NCBI GenBank assembly: GCA_024225635.1
Contig: JAAEMK010000919.1
Location: 23,500 to 87,499 of the forward strand
Length of the DNA stretch: 64,000 nt
Direction of reading: 5' to 3'
DNA from: Desulfobacteraceae bacterium
GTDB lineage: Bacteria; Desulfobacterota; Desulfobacteria; Desulfobacterales; Desulfobacteraceae
In this document: piece after piece, positions 1 to 8,982 of the stretch
Position numbering within the stretch: the first letter of the stretch is position 1
How the letters are laid out: each line of letters begins with the position of its first letter
Made by a program: the position numbers and the translations under genes
Notes under the pieces: generated by a model
Databases searched by the model: none
What the model was told of the DNA's origin: nothing
Seen by the model: only the letters and a program-made list of their open reading frames with translations

Positions 1-787
1 TCTCTTTGGTGGAGATGAAAGATCTGCCGCCGTCCCTGGTCCGGTTCATTCCCCCATGGAGATTGATTTCCAGGCGGTCGCCGGGCAGCCACCTCAGCAG
101 GGTTTTGGCCTTCATCGCCTCTTCGTCGTCAAAATAGTCCTGATCGGGATGATCGTTTTTCATGAACCCCCGGGTTTCACGATGGGCGCCGGAGAGGCCG
201 AAAAAGAGTTTGTCCTTTACAATGGGACCGTTGACAAACCCTTTCACCCCGTAGGTCTCATCTTCGGCAACCTCTGCCATGATTTTTCCCTGGACCGTGT
301 TGTCCGGTTTTTTAGATACCACATTGATAATGCCGCCGATGGCATTCTTGCCGTACAGGCTCCCCTGGGGGCCCCTGAGCACCTCCACCCGTTCCACATT
401 GTTGAGGTCGGCATCATAAAACGCCCCCTGGTCCGTGGGGATGCCGTCAACATAGATCACCACCGGGTTCTTGCCAGTGAACATGCTGTGGCCGATGCCC
501 CTGAAGTTGACCTGCTCAACCCCCTCCATGGTGCTCAAGGTCATGTTGGGCACCATGCTGATCACATCCTGGACACTGGTGATGCCGGCATCCTCGAGAT
601 CGATCTCGGTGAAAGCGGAAATTGCCGACGGAACTTCCTGTATATTCTCCTCGCGCTTGTCTGCCGTGACCGTAATGGCATCCAGCTGAACAGGCTTCTT
701 TTCCTGTGCAAGGGCGGGCGGGGCGATGAACAGACCGGCCAGCAGCAGCCCCAGGCCGCCATTTATCCATTTTGTGCGAAACATCAT
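1..787 (-). CDS. TonB-dependent receptor, N-terminal part (cut by window edge)
   Basis: Outer-membrane receptor for energised uptake of a ferric chelate or similar ligand; only the first 262 residues lie in the window. Translation from the ATG at 787 gives a signal peptide ending near ALA-QE, a TonB-box-like DAITVTADKREENIQEVP segment, then the plug domain with typical VERVEVLRGPQGSLYGKNAI and GGIINVVSKKP motifs. The start is supported by AGGAGAG eight bases upstream. It follows the receptor at 1012-3243 on the same strand, so the two probably answer to the same AraC regulator at 3388-4260. The substrate cannot be read from the sequence. Confidence 0.9.
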   Translation of the reverse strand, partial: MMFRTKWINGGLGLLLAGLFIAPPALAQEKKPVQLDAITVTADKREENIQEVPSAISAFTEIDLEDAGITSVQDVISMVPNMTLSTMEGVEQVNFRGIGHSMFTGKNPVVIYVDGIPTDQGAFYDADLNNVERVEVLRGPQGSLYGKNAIGGIINVVSKKPDNTVQGKIMAEVAEDETYGVKGFVNGPIVKDKLFFGLSGAHRETRGFMKNDHPDQDYFDDEEAMKAKTLLRWLPGDRLEINLHGGMNRTRDGGRSFISTKE

Positions 788-939
788 GAACGAATCTCTC
801 CTTTTGTTTGCTTTGTTAATTGTGCCTACATTACATCTTAAAATGTTTTGTAAGCCTAATTAAGTCTTTGAAGGCGAAAGAACAACTGCCGGGAGATGCC
901 TGAAACGGATTTATCTTTGCCCGAAACGGATCGGAAGTT

Positions 940-999
940 GGGGACGACCATAAAATTAATCGTTTCTTCAGGGAAAGTCATATTTTCATGGGCGCCCTC
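940..999 (-). repeat. Dispersed ~60 bp inverted-repeat element, copy 1
   Basis: Its ends are GGGGACG and a degenerate GGCGCCC, with AT-rich inner flanks. Read on the minus strand, the inner part CTGAAGAAA, then ATTTTATGG, then CGTCCCC matches the copy at 10973-11027 closely; 6955-7009 is a third copy. It lies between two receptor genes and could fold into a long hairpin. It carries no gene. This resembles REP/MITE-type elements, but no transposase is present in the window. Confidence 0.6.
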
Positions 1000-1011
1000 T
1001 TTACAAATCCG

Positions 1012-3243
1012 TTAAAATCGATAGGTCACTGTTACGCCTGCCGTCATGGGGTCGCCGTCCGCGACCAGCACATTGGGACCGAAATTGACCATGTAATTAA
1101 ACGATTCTTCATCAAAGATGTTTTTTCCCCATAGAATAACGTCAAAATGCTCACTTTCATAACCGAGACGTAAGTTAACCGTCTGATAAGCGTCGTGTTC
1201 CAGTGTGTTTTTGCTGTCACAATAATAATCGCCCACCGTAAGGAGATCGATGCGGCCGAAGAATCCGGTTCCATGGCGATATTGCGCACTCAGGTTGTAT
1301 TTGCATTTGGGCGCAAAAATCAGATATTTATCTTCATAATCAAATGTGTTTCCTCCCGGGTCGGTGGAAACCCAGGAGTCAATCTTTGCTTCCGTATATC
1401 CGAAACCTGCGAACAGGTCCAGATTCGGCATTGGTTTTGCCTGAAGCTCAAGCTCAATTCCCTGTGAGTGGGCTTTGGCGGCATTTTTAACATGCTGGGC
1501 GCCCGGGGCCGGACGGGTTGGATCAGCCTCCCGGACCTGCTTATCATCAATATCGATATAGAAAACCGCTGCATTGGCCAGGAGTTTGTCATTCAGCCAG
1601 GTGGTCTTCAATCCCATTTCGTAATTCCACGTATATTCAGGATCATAGGTTAAAGCTTCCTCGGAAAAGGCGGACGTATAGTTGTATCCGCCGATAAGAT
1701 ATCCCTTGGAAACCGAAACGGATCCCATTATATTTTCAGTAAAGTCACAGGCCACGGCCACTTTGGGTAAAACTTCATTATAGTCAAGATCTTTTTCCAG
1801 GTGTTGTCCGGCCGGACTTGCCATGGAGGGTTTTCCTTTCAGTTGGCCTTCCAGATCGTGGTGATCAAACCGCAGGCCCGCCGTCAGATGAAGCTTGCCG
1901 AAAAGCGTATACGTGGCCTGGCCAAAGGCGGCATAACCGTTGACGTCCATATCCCCAAGATGATCCCAGTAGGGACCTTTCCCGATAAAATTGATATGGG
2001 TTCTTGTATCAAGTTTTTCCCTGAATCCGTAAAGTCCTACCAGCCATTCAAATAAACCGTTGTCTTCCGCAGAGGACAGCCGGATTTCCTGGCTCAACTG
2101 CCGGTCCTTCCAGGCGAACTGGCTGAAACTTTCAGGACGGGCCGTCATGTCCCTGTCTCCGACAAGATCCCGGTTGTAGTACCGCATGCTGGATATGGAA
2201 AGAAAGTCAAATGAATCACCGTCATGCTTGAGACGGAGCGTCTGGCCGTTCCCCTGCTGGTCGTTGTGGGTGCCGGGGTAGTCATTCCGGGATTTATGCC
2301 GGTCTGTTTTATCAGGGCCTGAATAGAATCGATAGACCGCATGATTGTCATCGGCGTCCAGGGCATCGGCGATAAAGGAAATATCCCACCTGTCCGTGGG
2401 GGTCCACCGCAGGGTGCCGCGAATATTCCGATGGTCCAGTTTGGTGGCCTCATCGTCATCGTTGTATTCGTTGGTCACGAAGCCGTCGGATCTGTTGAGT
2501 TGTCCGGCAAGTCCCAGATACAGTTCATCCTTGATGATCGGGCCGCTGATCTTCGCCCCCAGCCGCCAGGTGTCGTAATTTCCGTAACTTGCGGAAATTC
2601 TGCCGAGAAATTCGTTGTCCGGCTGTTTTGTGACAATGTTGATGACACCGGATTCCGTATTCCGGCCGTAAAGTGTTCCCTGGGGGCCTTTGAGCACCTC
2701 GATGCGTTCAATGTCAAAGAGCTCGGTATTATGCATGTATTGCAGGGGGAAATTCACATCATCCACATAAAATCCGCCCGGAGAATAGACCGCCGAATGA
2801 AATGATGTAACCCCGCGAATGATGATTGTGTTTTCGGGGACCGCATTTTTCAGATACACGTTCGGCGTGAATTGCGTAAGGTCCATGGTATCTTCAATGC
2901 CGGCATCCTCTATCTGGGTATCTGAAAAAACCGTGATGCTTATGGGGACCTTTTGAACATTCTCTTCCCGTTTTTGGGCGGTAACAATGATTGATTCTAT
3001 TTTGTGATCTTCACAGATCTCCCGCTCTTGCCCGGTTTCCTGTTGAGTCGTTTCCGCCTGGGCCGATGCCGAGGGCGCCAGTAATAACATCATGGCCAGA
3101 TGGATGGTCACGAGGATGACGCCGCTCCTTGCCGACAATAAATATCGGATTCCTTTTTCTCTTCCAGTGACAGGCAGGTGGGGGCCCGGAACCGCCTTCA
3201 GCAGCTCCGGGCCCCCATGAACCCTTTTTTTACTGAGCATCAT
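1012..3243 (-). CDS. TonB-dependent receptor
   Basis: Full-length outer-membrane receptor of 743 residues. From the ATG at 3243 there is an unusually long N-terminus, with a hydrophobic signal core at about residues 40-62 ending in SASA. After it come a TonB-box-like IESIIVTAQKREENVQKVP, the plug (VDDVNFPLQ, IERIEVLKGPQGTLYGRN, GVINIVTKQP) and a beta-barrel ending in the usual terminal aromatic (VTYRF). AGGGAGA nine bases upstream supports this start over the longer open frame to 3378. It lies directly downstream of an AraC regulator and upstream of a second receptor. That arrangement is typical of siderophore or ferric-ligand uptake, but the ligand is not identifiable. Confidence 0.93.
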   Translation of the reverse strand: MMLSKKRVHGGPELLKAVPGPHLPVTGREKGIRYLLSARSGVILVTIHLAMMLLLAPSASAQAETTQQETGQEREICEDHKIESIIVTAQKREENVQKVPISITVFSDTQIEDAGIEDTMDLTQFTPNVYLKNAVPENTIIIRGVTSFHSAVYSPGGFYVDDVNFPLQYMHNTELFDIERIEVLKGPQGTLYGRNTESGVINIVTKQPDNEFLGRISASYGNYDTWRLGAKISGPIIKDELYLGLAGQLNRSDGFVTNEYNDDDEATKLDHRNIRGTLRWTPTDRWDISFIADALDADDNHAVYRFYSGPDKTDRHKSRNDYPGTHNDQQGNGQTLRLKHDGDSFDFLSISSMRYYNRDLVGDRDMTARPESFSQFAWKDRQLSQEIRLSSAEDNGLFEWLVGLYGFREKLDTRTHINFIGKGPYWDHLGDMDVNGYAAFGQATYTLFGKLHLTAGLRFDHHDLEGQLKGKPSMASPAGQHLEKDLDYNEVLPKVAVACDFTENIMGSVSVSKGYLIGGYNYTSAFSEEALTYDPEYTWNYEMGLKTTWLNDKLLANAAVFYIDIDDKQVREADPTRPAPGAQHVKNAAKAHSQGIELELQAKPMPNLDLFAGFGYTEAKIDSWVSTDPGGNTFDYEDKYLIFAPKCKYNLSAQYRHGTGFFGRIDLLTVGDYYCDSKNTLEHDAYQTVNLRLGYESEHFDVILWGKNIFDEESFNYMVNFGPNVLVADGDPMTAGVTVTYRF

Positions 3244-3387
3244 GAATTTGTATCTCCCTTTGTTTGTTTCTCGGCTATTACGTTGCTGCATATAATTTTT
3301 TATATAACTAAATATGTCTTTAGGGCCTAAACTGCAATTGCAGAAAGATACCCCAAACGGATTTTTTATTTGCCTCAAACGGAAGGC

Positions 3388-4260
3388 TCAGGAGTGATAA
3401 TGGGTGGGACGTGTTCCGAATTTCCTCTTGAATGCGTCACTGAAGCGGCTGGTGCTTTGATAGCCAACGGCATGGGCAATCTCCTTGACGCTTTTTTTTC
3501 TCTCTTCAACGTGCAGGCGGGCTTGTTCCATTCGGTGGTCAAAAAGGCATCCGAATACGGTGTTGCCAAACACTTTTTGAAAGCCTTTTTTTAGTTTAAA
3601 TTCGTTGAGTCCAACCTGGCGGGACAATTCCCCAAGGGAGGGCGGGTTCAGGTAGCGGTTGAGAATAATTTCCCTGGCCTCGTAAATCCGGTCTGTTTCA
3701 GACCTGTCTGGCGGCTTTGTGCCGGCGCCGGAGGATTTATCAAATACCAGGGTTTCAAGTTGCAGGGCAACAAGTTCCATGGCTTTGCTTTCAAGGTATA
3801 TCCTCCGGGTGGTTCCGTGAAACGGGCAATCCAGCAATTGGGCCAAGGCCATTTGCAGGGGCGTGGACAGCATTGTTTTCTTATAATAATGCCCGGTGCT
3901 TTCCTGGTGCAGAACAGGGTGAAAATCCGGGGCGATCTTTTCCCGGCCCCCGGTCATCAGTTCATCAAACAGAAAAGGGGCGATAGATATGTGAAGCAGC
4001 TGCAGCCGGCTCTGGGCTGGGAACTCACAAACACCCGAAGAACGGGGGAAATACGAGATGCCGCAATCGCCCTGTTCACCGGTAAAGGACAGCTGTTTTC
4101 CTGCGTCGTTGCTGACATGATTTTCTCCCTTACCTGAAAAGAAAAAGCCGAAGATAACCGGGCTGATGTCACACTCATAGGGAACGGTGAGTTTATTTTC
4201 CACATGGGTGTCCATGATGTGCAGGGCCAGTCCAGGTTTGAGTTCAGTTTCCCGTATCAT
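3388..4260 (-). CDS. AraC-family transcriptional regulator (PchR-like)
   Basis: A 290-residue one-component regulator. The N-terminal ~170 residues form a ligand-sensing region. The C-terminal ~100 residues carry two helix-turn-helix motifs; LGELSRQVGLNEFKLKKGF and VKEIAHAVGYQSTSRFSDAF are the two recognition segments, followed by the closing KFGTRPTHYH. The layout matches regulators of siderophore receptor genes such as PchR. It is transcribed toward the receptor at 1012-3243, with about 145 bases between them, and probably activates it when ligand is bound. Effector and operator were not identified. Confidence 0.88.
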   Translation of the reverse strand: MIRETELKPGLALHIMDTHVENKLTVPYECDISPVIFGFFFSGKGENHVSNDAGKQLSFTGEQGDCGISYFPRSSGVCEFPAQSRLQLLHISIAPFLFDELMTGGREKIAPDFHPVLHQESTGHYYKKTMLSTPLQMALAQLLDCPFHGTTRRIYLESKAMELVALQLETLVFDKSSGAGTKPPDRSETDRIYEAREIILNRYLNPPSLGELSRQVGLNEFKLKKGFQKVFGNTVFGCLFDHRMEQARLHVEERKKSVKEIAHAVGYQSTSRFSDAFKRKFGTRPTHYHS

Positions 4261-4391
4261 GATCGATATGCGTTTTATCTCCCTTTATCTTGTCTTTGGA
4301 TTTAAAGGTGTTTCGAAATAAATATGGCATGCCAAAGTTTTTGTCAATAGAAATACAATGGGCGCCCCTGGTCTTTTCCTTTTATATGGCC

Positions 4392-4499
4392 GGAGCGGCT
4401 TACACACGGGCCGAATACGATGACTATACCCAGGGCGTCAATGTGTATGACGGCAACATGTTCATCGATTCGCTGGAATATACCTTTAACCTGGGGGCT
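4392..4499 (+). pseudogene. Remnant of a TonB-dependent receptor beta-barrel
   Basis: Thirty-six codons read AAYTRAEYDDYTQG, then YDGN, then EYTFNLGA, which is the pattern of a late barrel strand pair in TonB receptors. The intact receptor at 21818-23902 has the parallel stretch YSHVEYDKF, then YDGN, then PEFTVNVGAQYR. The frame leaves the homology abruptly after NLGA and soon ends; no other part of a receptor surrounds it. Its last bases overlap the 3' end of the AraC gene on the other strand. It is a dead fragment showing that a further receptor once stood between the two AraC genes. Confidence 0.65.
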
Positions 4500-5517
4500 G
4501 CCCCTTTGCCGGGTTCATTGGGGGAAGGGAAAAAAAAGGATTGGCAGACACTTGCTTCCGGTATTGGCTCGGCTGAATTCCGTAATGGTTGAAAAATGCC
4601 CTGGCGAAATGACTCGAATTGGCATAGCCTGTGGCATAGGCTATGTCGGTCATGCTCATCCCATTGCCCGCAACAAGATTTCGGCTCATCTCAAGGCGTT
4701 CTTTCCGCAGGTATTCAAAGGCGGAGCAGCCGAATACAACCCGGAAGCATTTGTTCAATCTGGGATGGGACATACCCGCGATTTTTGCAAGTTCGTGGAT
4801 GGACGGCGGGTGCTGGATTTCTTTTAACAGTACTTCCCTTGCCCGCAGGATGCCCCGGTGTTCCGTTTTTGAAAGCCCCTGTTCTCCAGGTTTGTTGTCT
4901 GAAATCATCTCCAGTTTCAGGGCCATGAGTTCAAGGGCTTTGCTCTCAAGGAACAGCTGTCTTGTTCTTCCCCTGAACCGGCAGTTGATTATCTGCTCCA
5001 ATGCCATGTTGATGGCCAGGGAGTTTGCGTTCTTATGAAAATAGTAATCCCCCCGGGAGAGTGTGGTTTGCCGGGCAAGTCCTTCGGGAAGCACCGCTTC
5101 TCCAAAGACGCTCAATCGTGAGCTGGGAATCTTTACCACAACAGCCCTGAGATCTTCCCCCCTGTCGGCTTCCCTGACCAGCACAGGGTCGGGAAACGAG
5201 TACAGGTAGTTGCTTCCCGGTTCCAGGACAAAACCGTTTTTAAAGAACCGGTTGCTGTTTCTGGACCTTCCCTTGAGGGAAAAAACCAGGGTGAACCCCT
5301 GGTCGTCGTCGGTGAGCCGTGCATACAACCCGGACCGGACCTTGCAGCTGCTGATGGTAACGCTCATGCCAAAGGCCAGGTCCTCCGTGGTGAAAATTCC
5401 CGGTCCCATGGTTTCGGGCAGCTCCCACATCAGGCCTGCCTCACAGTCCGGGGGCGTTTTGCTTTTCAGGGCTTCCAGGCGGCCCAGGCTGTTTCTCATG
5501 AGTATTTCAGGTGTCAT
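4486..5517 (-). CDS. AraC-family transcriptional regulator
   Basis: A 343-residue regulator with an N-terminal sensor region and a C-terminal AraC DNA-binding domain: IHELAKIAGMSHPRLNKCF as the first helix-turn-helix and MTDIAYATGYANSSHFARAF as the second, closing with YGIQPSQYR. The C-terminus runs about 20 residues past the usual family end (SLPPMNPAKGQPPG). That part overlaps a receptor remnant on the opposite strand, so the original stop may have been lost in a rearrangement. Its presumed target receptor gene is no longer adjacent; only the remnant at 4392-4499 is left. Confidence 0.85.
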   Translation of the reverse strand: MTPEILMRNSLGRLEALKSKTPPDCEAGLMWELPETMGPGIFTTEDLAFGMSVTISSCKVRSGLYARLTDDDQGFTLVFSLKGRSRNSNRFFKNGFVLEPGSNYLYSFPDPVLVREADRGEDLRAVVVKIPSSRLSVFGEAVLPEGLARQTTLSRGDYYFHKNANSLAINMALEQIINCRFRGRTRQLFLESKALELMALKLEMISDNKPGEQGLSKTEHRGILRAREVLLKEIQHPPSIHELAKIAGMSHPRLNKCFRVVFGCSAFEYLRKERLEMSRNLVAGNGMSMTDIAYATGYANSSHFARAFFNHYGIQPSQYRKQVSANPFFSLPPMNPAKGQPPG

Positions 5518-5941
5518 TGCTCGGTTGTAATATACGTAAAAAAGATGTGCAAGGAAATTTCGTGCGGCAAGCCATATTCTTCGTCACCCCCTCCGGGGGA
5601 CAGGCTTTCAATGGGTGGATTTGTGTTACTGGTGGTAGGGCTGTTCTGTGTTCTGTCTGATTGGTGTGTCAAAGAAAAATATTGACAATAATATCGCACC
5701 GGGATAAGCCTGTTGATGTGTAAATAGCACCTCTGTTCGAATTATGATGATAAATAACAAGAAAAATCTTTGTAAGTATGGCGCACACCTGAGACTATCT
5801 GAAGCTCTGGTGGGAACAACCATGGAAGAGGTTCTGGCAATGAAAAATAAAATTATGGAACAGATAGATTAAAAGTTCGGTTTTGTCCTGGTAAAGCTCG
5901 CTGGTGCTTATAACTGTGTACTGAAAAAAGAGAGGCAGGAA
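5518..5941. other. Intergenic region, AT-rich
   Basis: No convincing gene here. It must contain the promoters of the leftward AraC gene and of the rightward acyltransferase-like gene. A 42-codon open frame at 5744-5872 (start MMINNKKN, end KIMEQID) lacks a good ribosome binding site and matches nothing I recognise. It may be a leftover of something larger, since the base composition is clearly more AT-rich than in the flanking genes. Confidence 0.4.
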
Positions 5942-6922
5942 ATGCAAAACTCGGAAGGTTTTCTTGATTATGTCGGAATTTACCACAATTTGATAAAAGA
6001 GCTTGGCGATCATGAATTTTGCGATATTCGTACCGGGTTCTTAAATGTTCGGGAAAACAGGATAAGATGGATCTGCTATGATCACGGGGAATTTGACGGC
6101 CAGGGATGCATCGCTGACTTTTCGAGAAAAAACGGATTTCCCAGCCTGCCAATGCACCAAGGGTATGATAAAGCCCCGCCATCCTTCCTGCCAAAGCTTA
6201 AATATATTTCAAGGGCGATGTGGCCCCCTATGTATAAAAAAACGGAATGGATAAAAGAGTATCCGGTAAGGGAAAACAGCAAGAGCAAAATTTCGTATGC
6301 TTTTTTAACAAAAAAAGAGACAAAAGAGGCGGTTGAAAAAGCCAAAAAACATGGGACAACAATTGGACGACTATTGTTCTGGGCCTTAAACGAAACAGTC
6401 TCAAAAAAGTATATCAAGAAGGACAGCAAATATTATTGGCTTATTCCTATCGATTTAAGAGGGGCGCTTGGTACACCGAAGGATACGGTGAATCATATAT
6501 CCCGTGCGCTGGTGCCATGCAGGCACTCGATGAATCTTCAGGGCCTGGACAAACGGCTGATGAATGAACTTCAATCAAATAAGTACTGGGGAAATTATTA
6601 TTTGGGCAAATCCTTTATGGAACTTTTGGGGATGAAAGGAGCAAAGTCTGTTTTTCGTCATACGGAATCCACCCAGAGGTTCGCAGGTTCCTTTACAATC
6701 TTAAAGGAGTACCCTGTCAAACATCCGGATAATCCTGATATCGACGATAATCGGCAATTGTTTTTTTGTGGAGGAAACAGCAAAATCATGCCGGTAAACT
6801 GCGCGTGCATTGCCTGGAATGGAAGAATCTCCATAACATTACGTATCCATCCCAGCCTATGCCCGGAACAGTCCATGATCGATGATGATCTAAGCAAGAT
6901 GTTAAATTCGGTTAAAACATAA
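5942..6922 (+). CDS. HxxxDG acyltransferase-like protein (condensation/CAT superfamily)
   Basis: A 326-residue protein. H48-G-E-F-D-G53 fits the HxxxDG active-site motif of the chloramphenicol acetyltransferase / condensation-domain superfamily. The following segments fit the second half of that fold: a helix EAVEKAKKHGTTIGRLLFWAL, a strand YWLIPIDLRG, and a late RFAGSFTILKEYP region. In usual members the motif lies about 100 residues deeper, so this protein is short at the N-terminus. GAGAGG six bases before the ATG supports the start; the open frame extends 23 codons upstream without another start. AT-rich composition sets it apart from its neighbours. Substrate unknown; superfamily membership is inferred from motif order. 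Confidence 0.6.
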   Translation: MQNSEGFLDYVGIYHNLIKELGDHEFCDIRTGFLNVRENRIRWICYDHGEFDGQGCIADFSRKNGFPSLPMHQGYDKAPPSFLPKLKYISRAMWPPMYKKTEWIKEYPVRENSKSKISYAFLTKKETKEAVEKAKKHGTTIGRLLFWALNETVSKKYIKKDSKYYWLIPIDLRGALGTPKDTVNHISRALVPCRHSMNLQGLDKRLMNELQSNKYWGNYYLGKSFMELLGMKGAKSVFRHTESTQRFAGSFTILKEYPVKHPDNPDIDDNRQLFFCGGNSKIMPVNCACIAWNGRISITLRIHPSLCPEQSMIDDDLSKMLNSVKT

Positions 6923-6954
6923 CTTTAAGGAAAAAATATTTATTTGTGGATTTG

Positions 6955-7009
6955 GGGGACGCCCATGAATTCCTCCAAAAAAAATATGATTTTATGGGTG
7001 TCCCTCCCC
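6955..7009 (+). repeat. Dispersed inverted-repeat element, copy 2
   Basis: GGGGACGCCCAT and ATGGGTGTCCC form an 11-12 bp imperfect stem around an AT-rich interior, followed by a T-rich run. It sits between the 3' ends of two convergent genes (6922 and 7017) and could serve as a bidirectional terminator. The sequence is related to 940-999 and 10973-11027. Confidence 0.6.
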
Positions 7010-7016
7010 TTTTCTT

Positions 7017-7985
7017 TTACTGCTTGAAGCGCAGGCGCGTGCCGGGCATGTTCAGCAGAAATCGCCCGGGCATCTTCTTTTCAATTTCCATGACCGCCTC
7101 TCTCCCGGTGCAGTGGCAGGGAACGACGAATTCGGGGTGAAAGGCTTTCAGCGCCTCGATGGTCGGCGCGATCTTTGTTGAAAACGCCGGGCCCGTCAAA
7201 TGGAAACCGCCCATCACGGCGAAAACCGCTTCCACCCCTGTCACCTCCCTGGCATAATTGACCGTGTTGATGATGCCTGAGTGGGCGCACCCGGAAAGAA
7301 CAACAAGCCCCTTGTCTTTGATATTGAACACCAGTGCGGAATCGTCTTCTATGGCGTCGGGTGTTTCAATGCCGTCCTGGTCATAAAAAGCATTCTTCAT
7401 TCCCTCTTCAAAGGGGGTGATCCTGGGAATTTCACCCAGGAAGAGGACGCTGCCTTCAACCATTTTCAGGGGAGAGACGGTCTCTTTGACGGAAAGGCCT
7501 GCCCCAAGGACATCCTCCCTTGTAAAAGAGGGGAAAAATATTTTCGATCCGGTGGGCGTCTTTATGTAGCGCTTCTCCCTGAAAGCCACAGGGTGCACCA
7601 CAAGCTCAAGGTTGTCTTTTCCTATGCGCCCTGTAAGTGCTTTCATTCCCCCGACATGGTCCAGGTGCCCATGGGAGAGGGCAAGGGTGCTGACCGTGGT
7701 CAGATCGATGGAGAGGAGCTCTGCGTTATAGGCGGCCCCATGGGCGGAGCAGCCGAAATCAAAGAGCATGCTCCGGGGCTGCCCCTTGTCCGTTACCGTA
7801 ACAAAGACGGAAAATCCGTGTTCCGCAATGGGGCTTGCGGAGAGTTCCATCCCCTTTTCCGGCATCTCCTTGATCGGAAACGGCCGCTGAACGACATCAT
7901 TGCCATCCATGGCCAGTACATCGATATAGTTGTCCTGGAGCGTGGTAATCTCAACGCTCTCGATCTCTTTTATCATGGGGTTCAT
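7017..7985 (-). CDS. MBL-fold metallo-hydrolase (COG1237-like)
   Basis: A 322-residue metallo-beta-lactamase-fold enzyme. The metal-binding signature S-H-G-H-L-D-H-V-G-G is present at about residues 104-113. Further likely ligands lie in LSGCAHSGIINT (about 234), GGFHL (about 262) and VPCHCTG (about 291). The spacing and the CAHSGI block match the family annotated as 7,8-dihydropterin-6-yl-methyl-4-aminobenzene phosphate synthase-like hydrolases. The biochemical role of bacterial members is mostly unknown. AGGAGA eight bases before the ATG at 7985 fixes the start. It probably forms a unit with the methyltransferase upstream on the same strand. Confidence 0.85.
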   Translation of the reverse strand: MNPMIKEIESVEITTLQDNYIDVLAMDGNDVVQRPFPIKEMPEKGMELSASPIAEHGFSVFVTVTDKGQPRSMLFDFGCSAHGAAYNAELLSIDLTTVSTLALSHGHLDHVGGMKALTGRIGKDNLELVVHPVAFREKRYIKTPTGSKIFFPSFTREDVLGAGLSVKETVSPLKMVEGSVLFLGEIPRITPFEEGMKNAFYDQDGIETPDAIEDDSALVFNIKDKGLVVLSGCAHSGIINTVNYAREVTGVEAVFAVMGGFHLTGPAFSTKIAPTIEALKAFHPEFVVPCHCTGREAVMEIEKKMPGRFLLNMPGTRLRFKQ

Positions 7986-8097
7986 AACGGTATCTCCTTT
8001 TCAGCGTCATGGTTTCCCCTTCTTTACAATGGAGATGCCGGTAAAAGATATTACATGGTGAATTCTTTTTTGTCATTTTCTGAAACCCGGTGGGATG

Positions 8098-8739
8098 TCA
8101 ATGACCGTCCAAGGCCCTGGCCACCACATGGGAAAGGGGCATGACGCCGGGGAGCCGGGTCTGGGAGAGCACCTTGAACCCCGAATGGTTGATCAGCCCG
8201 GCAAGGCTCTTTGTGGAAAACCTGTGGTGGATCGGAAACCCTTTTACCTGGTAGAGCAGGGATAAAAACAGGCTGACAACCGTTTCCTTGTGAAGAAATG
8301 TGGGGGCAACCAGCATCCCTCCGGGGATGAGTACCCGGTGGATCTCCCGGAGAACCTGGTCAGGCGTCCCGATCACATGGAGCAGGTTGGAGACGATCAC
8401 CGCGTCAAAGGAGTTGTCGCTGAACTCCAGGGCGGACGCATCCTGAACCGAGAATCGGATGTTCCCGCATCCTTTCCGGGCTGCCTTTGCCTTTGCCGTT
8501 TCGATCATCTCCGGGGTCAGGTCGACACCCTCCACGGCGGCGGCCTTTTCGGCGACAGCAAGCGCCATCTCTCCTGTGCCTGTTCCCACATCCAGGATAC
8601 GGGAGGCATCGCCCACATCCCGGGCAATCATTTTTGCAAGAGAATTATAACTATCCCGGAAACCTGTGGGGCGGTCGTCATACTTGGCCGTGGCCTTTTT
8701 CCAGAACTCTTTTTTATTTTTTTGAGCTTCCTGTTTCAT
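8098..8739 (-). CDS. Class I SAM-dependent methyltransferase
   Basis: A 213-residue methyltransferase. The SAM-binding motif I ILDVGTGTGEMAL is near residues 48-60, followed by VEGVDLTPEMI (acidic residue after strand 2), the VQDASALEF loop and the motif DAVIVSNLLHVI. These fit the UbiE/type-11 methyltransferase group; the acceptor is unknown. Its ATG overlaps the stop of an upstream remnant reading frame in an ATGA arrangement (see 8736-8873), so it was once the second gene of a coupled pair. A comparable pair of methyltransferase genes stands at the right end of the window (62924-64000). Confidence 0.85.
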   Translation of the reverse strand: MKQEAQKNKKEFWKKATAKYDDRPTGFRDSYNSLAKMIARDVGDASRILDVGTGTGEMALAVAEKAAAVEGVDLTPEMIETAKAKAARKGCGNIRFSVQDASALEFSDNSFDAVIVSNLLHVIGTPDQVLREIHRVLIPGGMLVAPTFLHKETVVSLFLSLLYQVKGFPIHHRFSTKSLAGLINHSGFKVLSQTRLPGVMPLSHVVARALDGH

Positions 8740-8873
8740 CGGCTTATCTCCTCTGCTCCGGCAACGTTTCCATCCATGTCTCCGGTGGTGAATTTTATGG
8801 TAAAACTGCGTACGGATTTGAATCCGGTTTCAAGTATGGTGTCCCAACAAAGTTTTGCTTGCACTATGAAAAT
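8736..8873 (-). pseudogene. C-terminal remnant of a methyltransferase-like gene
   Basis: A 45-codon open frame reading ILETGFKSVRSFTIKF and ending in ISR-stop. It shares GFKSV plus surrounding positions with the C-terminus of the partial gene at 63808-64000 (LLKAGFKSVQTKTVSM), and the two agree at the nucleotide level across GTACGGATTTGAATCC. The frame is closed by a TAG just upstream and has no start or catalytic motifs. Both copies stand immediately upstream of a methyltransferase gene, so this is probably the tail of a deleted partner gene. Confidence 0.5.
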
Positions 8874-8982
8874 CTACCTATATAATGCTGGTGGATTTTC
8901 TGCAATTTTTTTATTAATAATAATCTCCCTGGGGATATTATGACTCCCCATCAGGGCATGGAACCCCATGGAAAAGGAAAAA

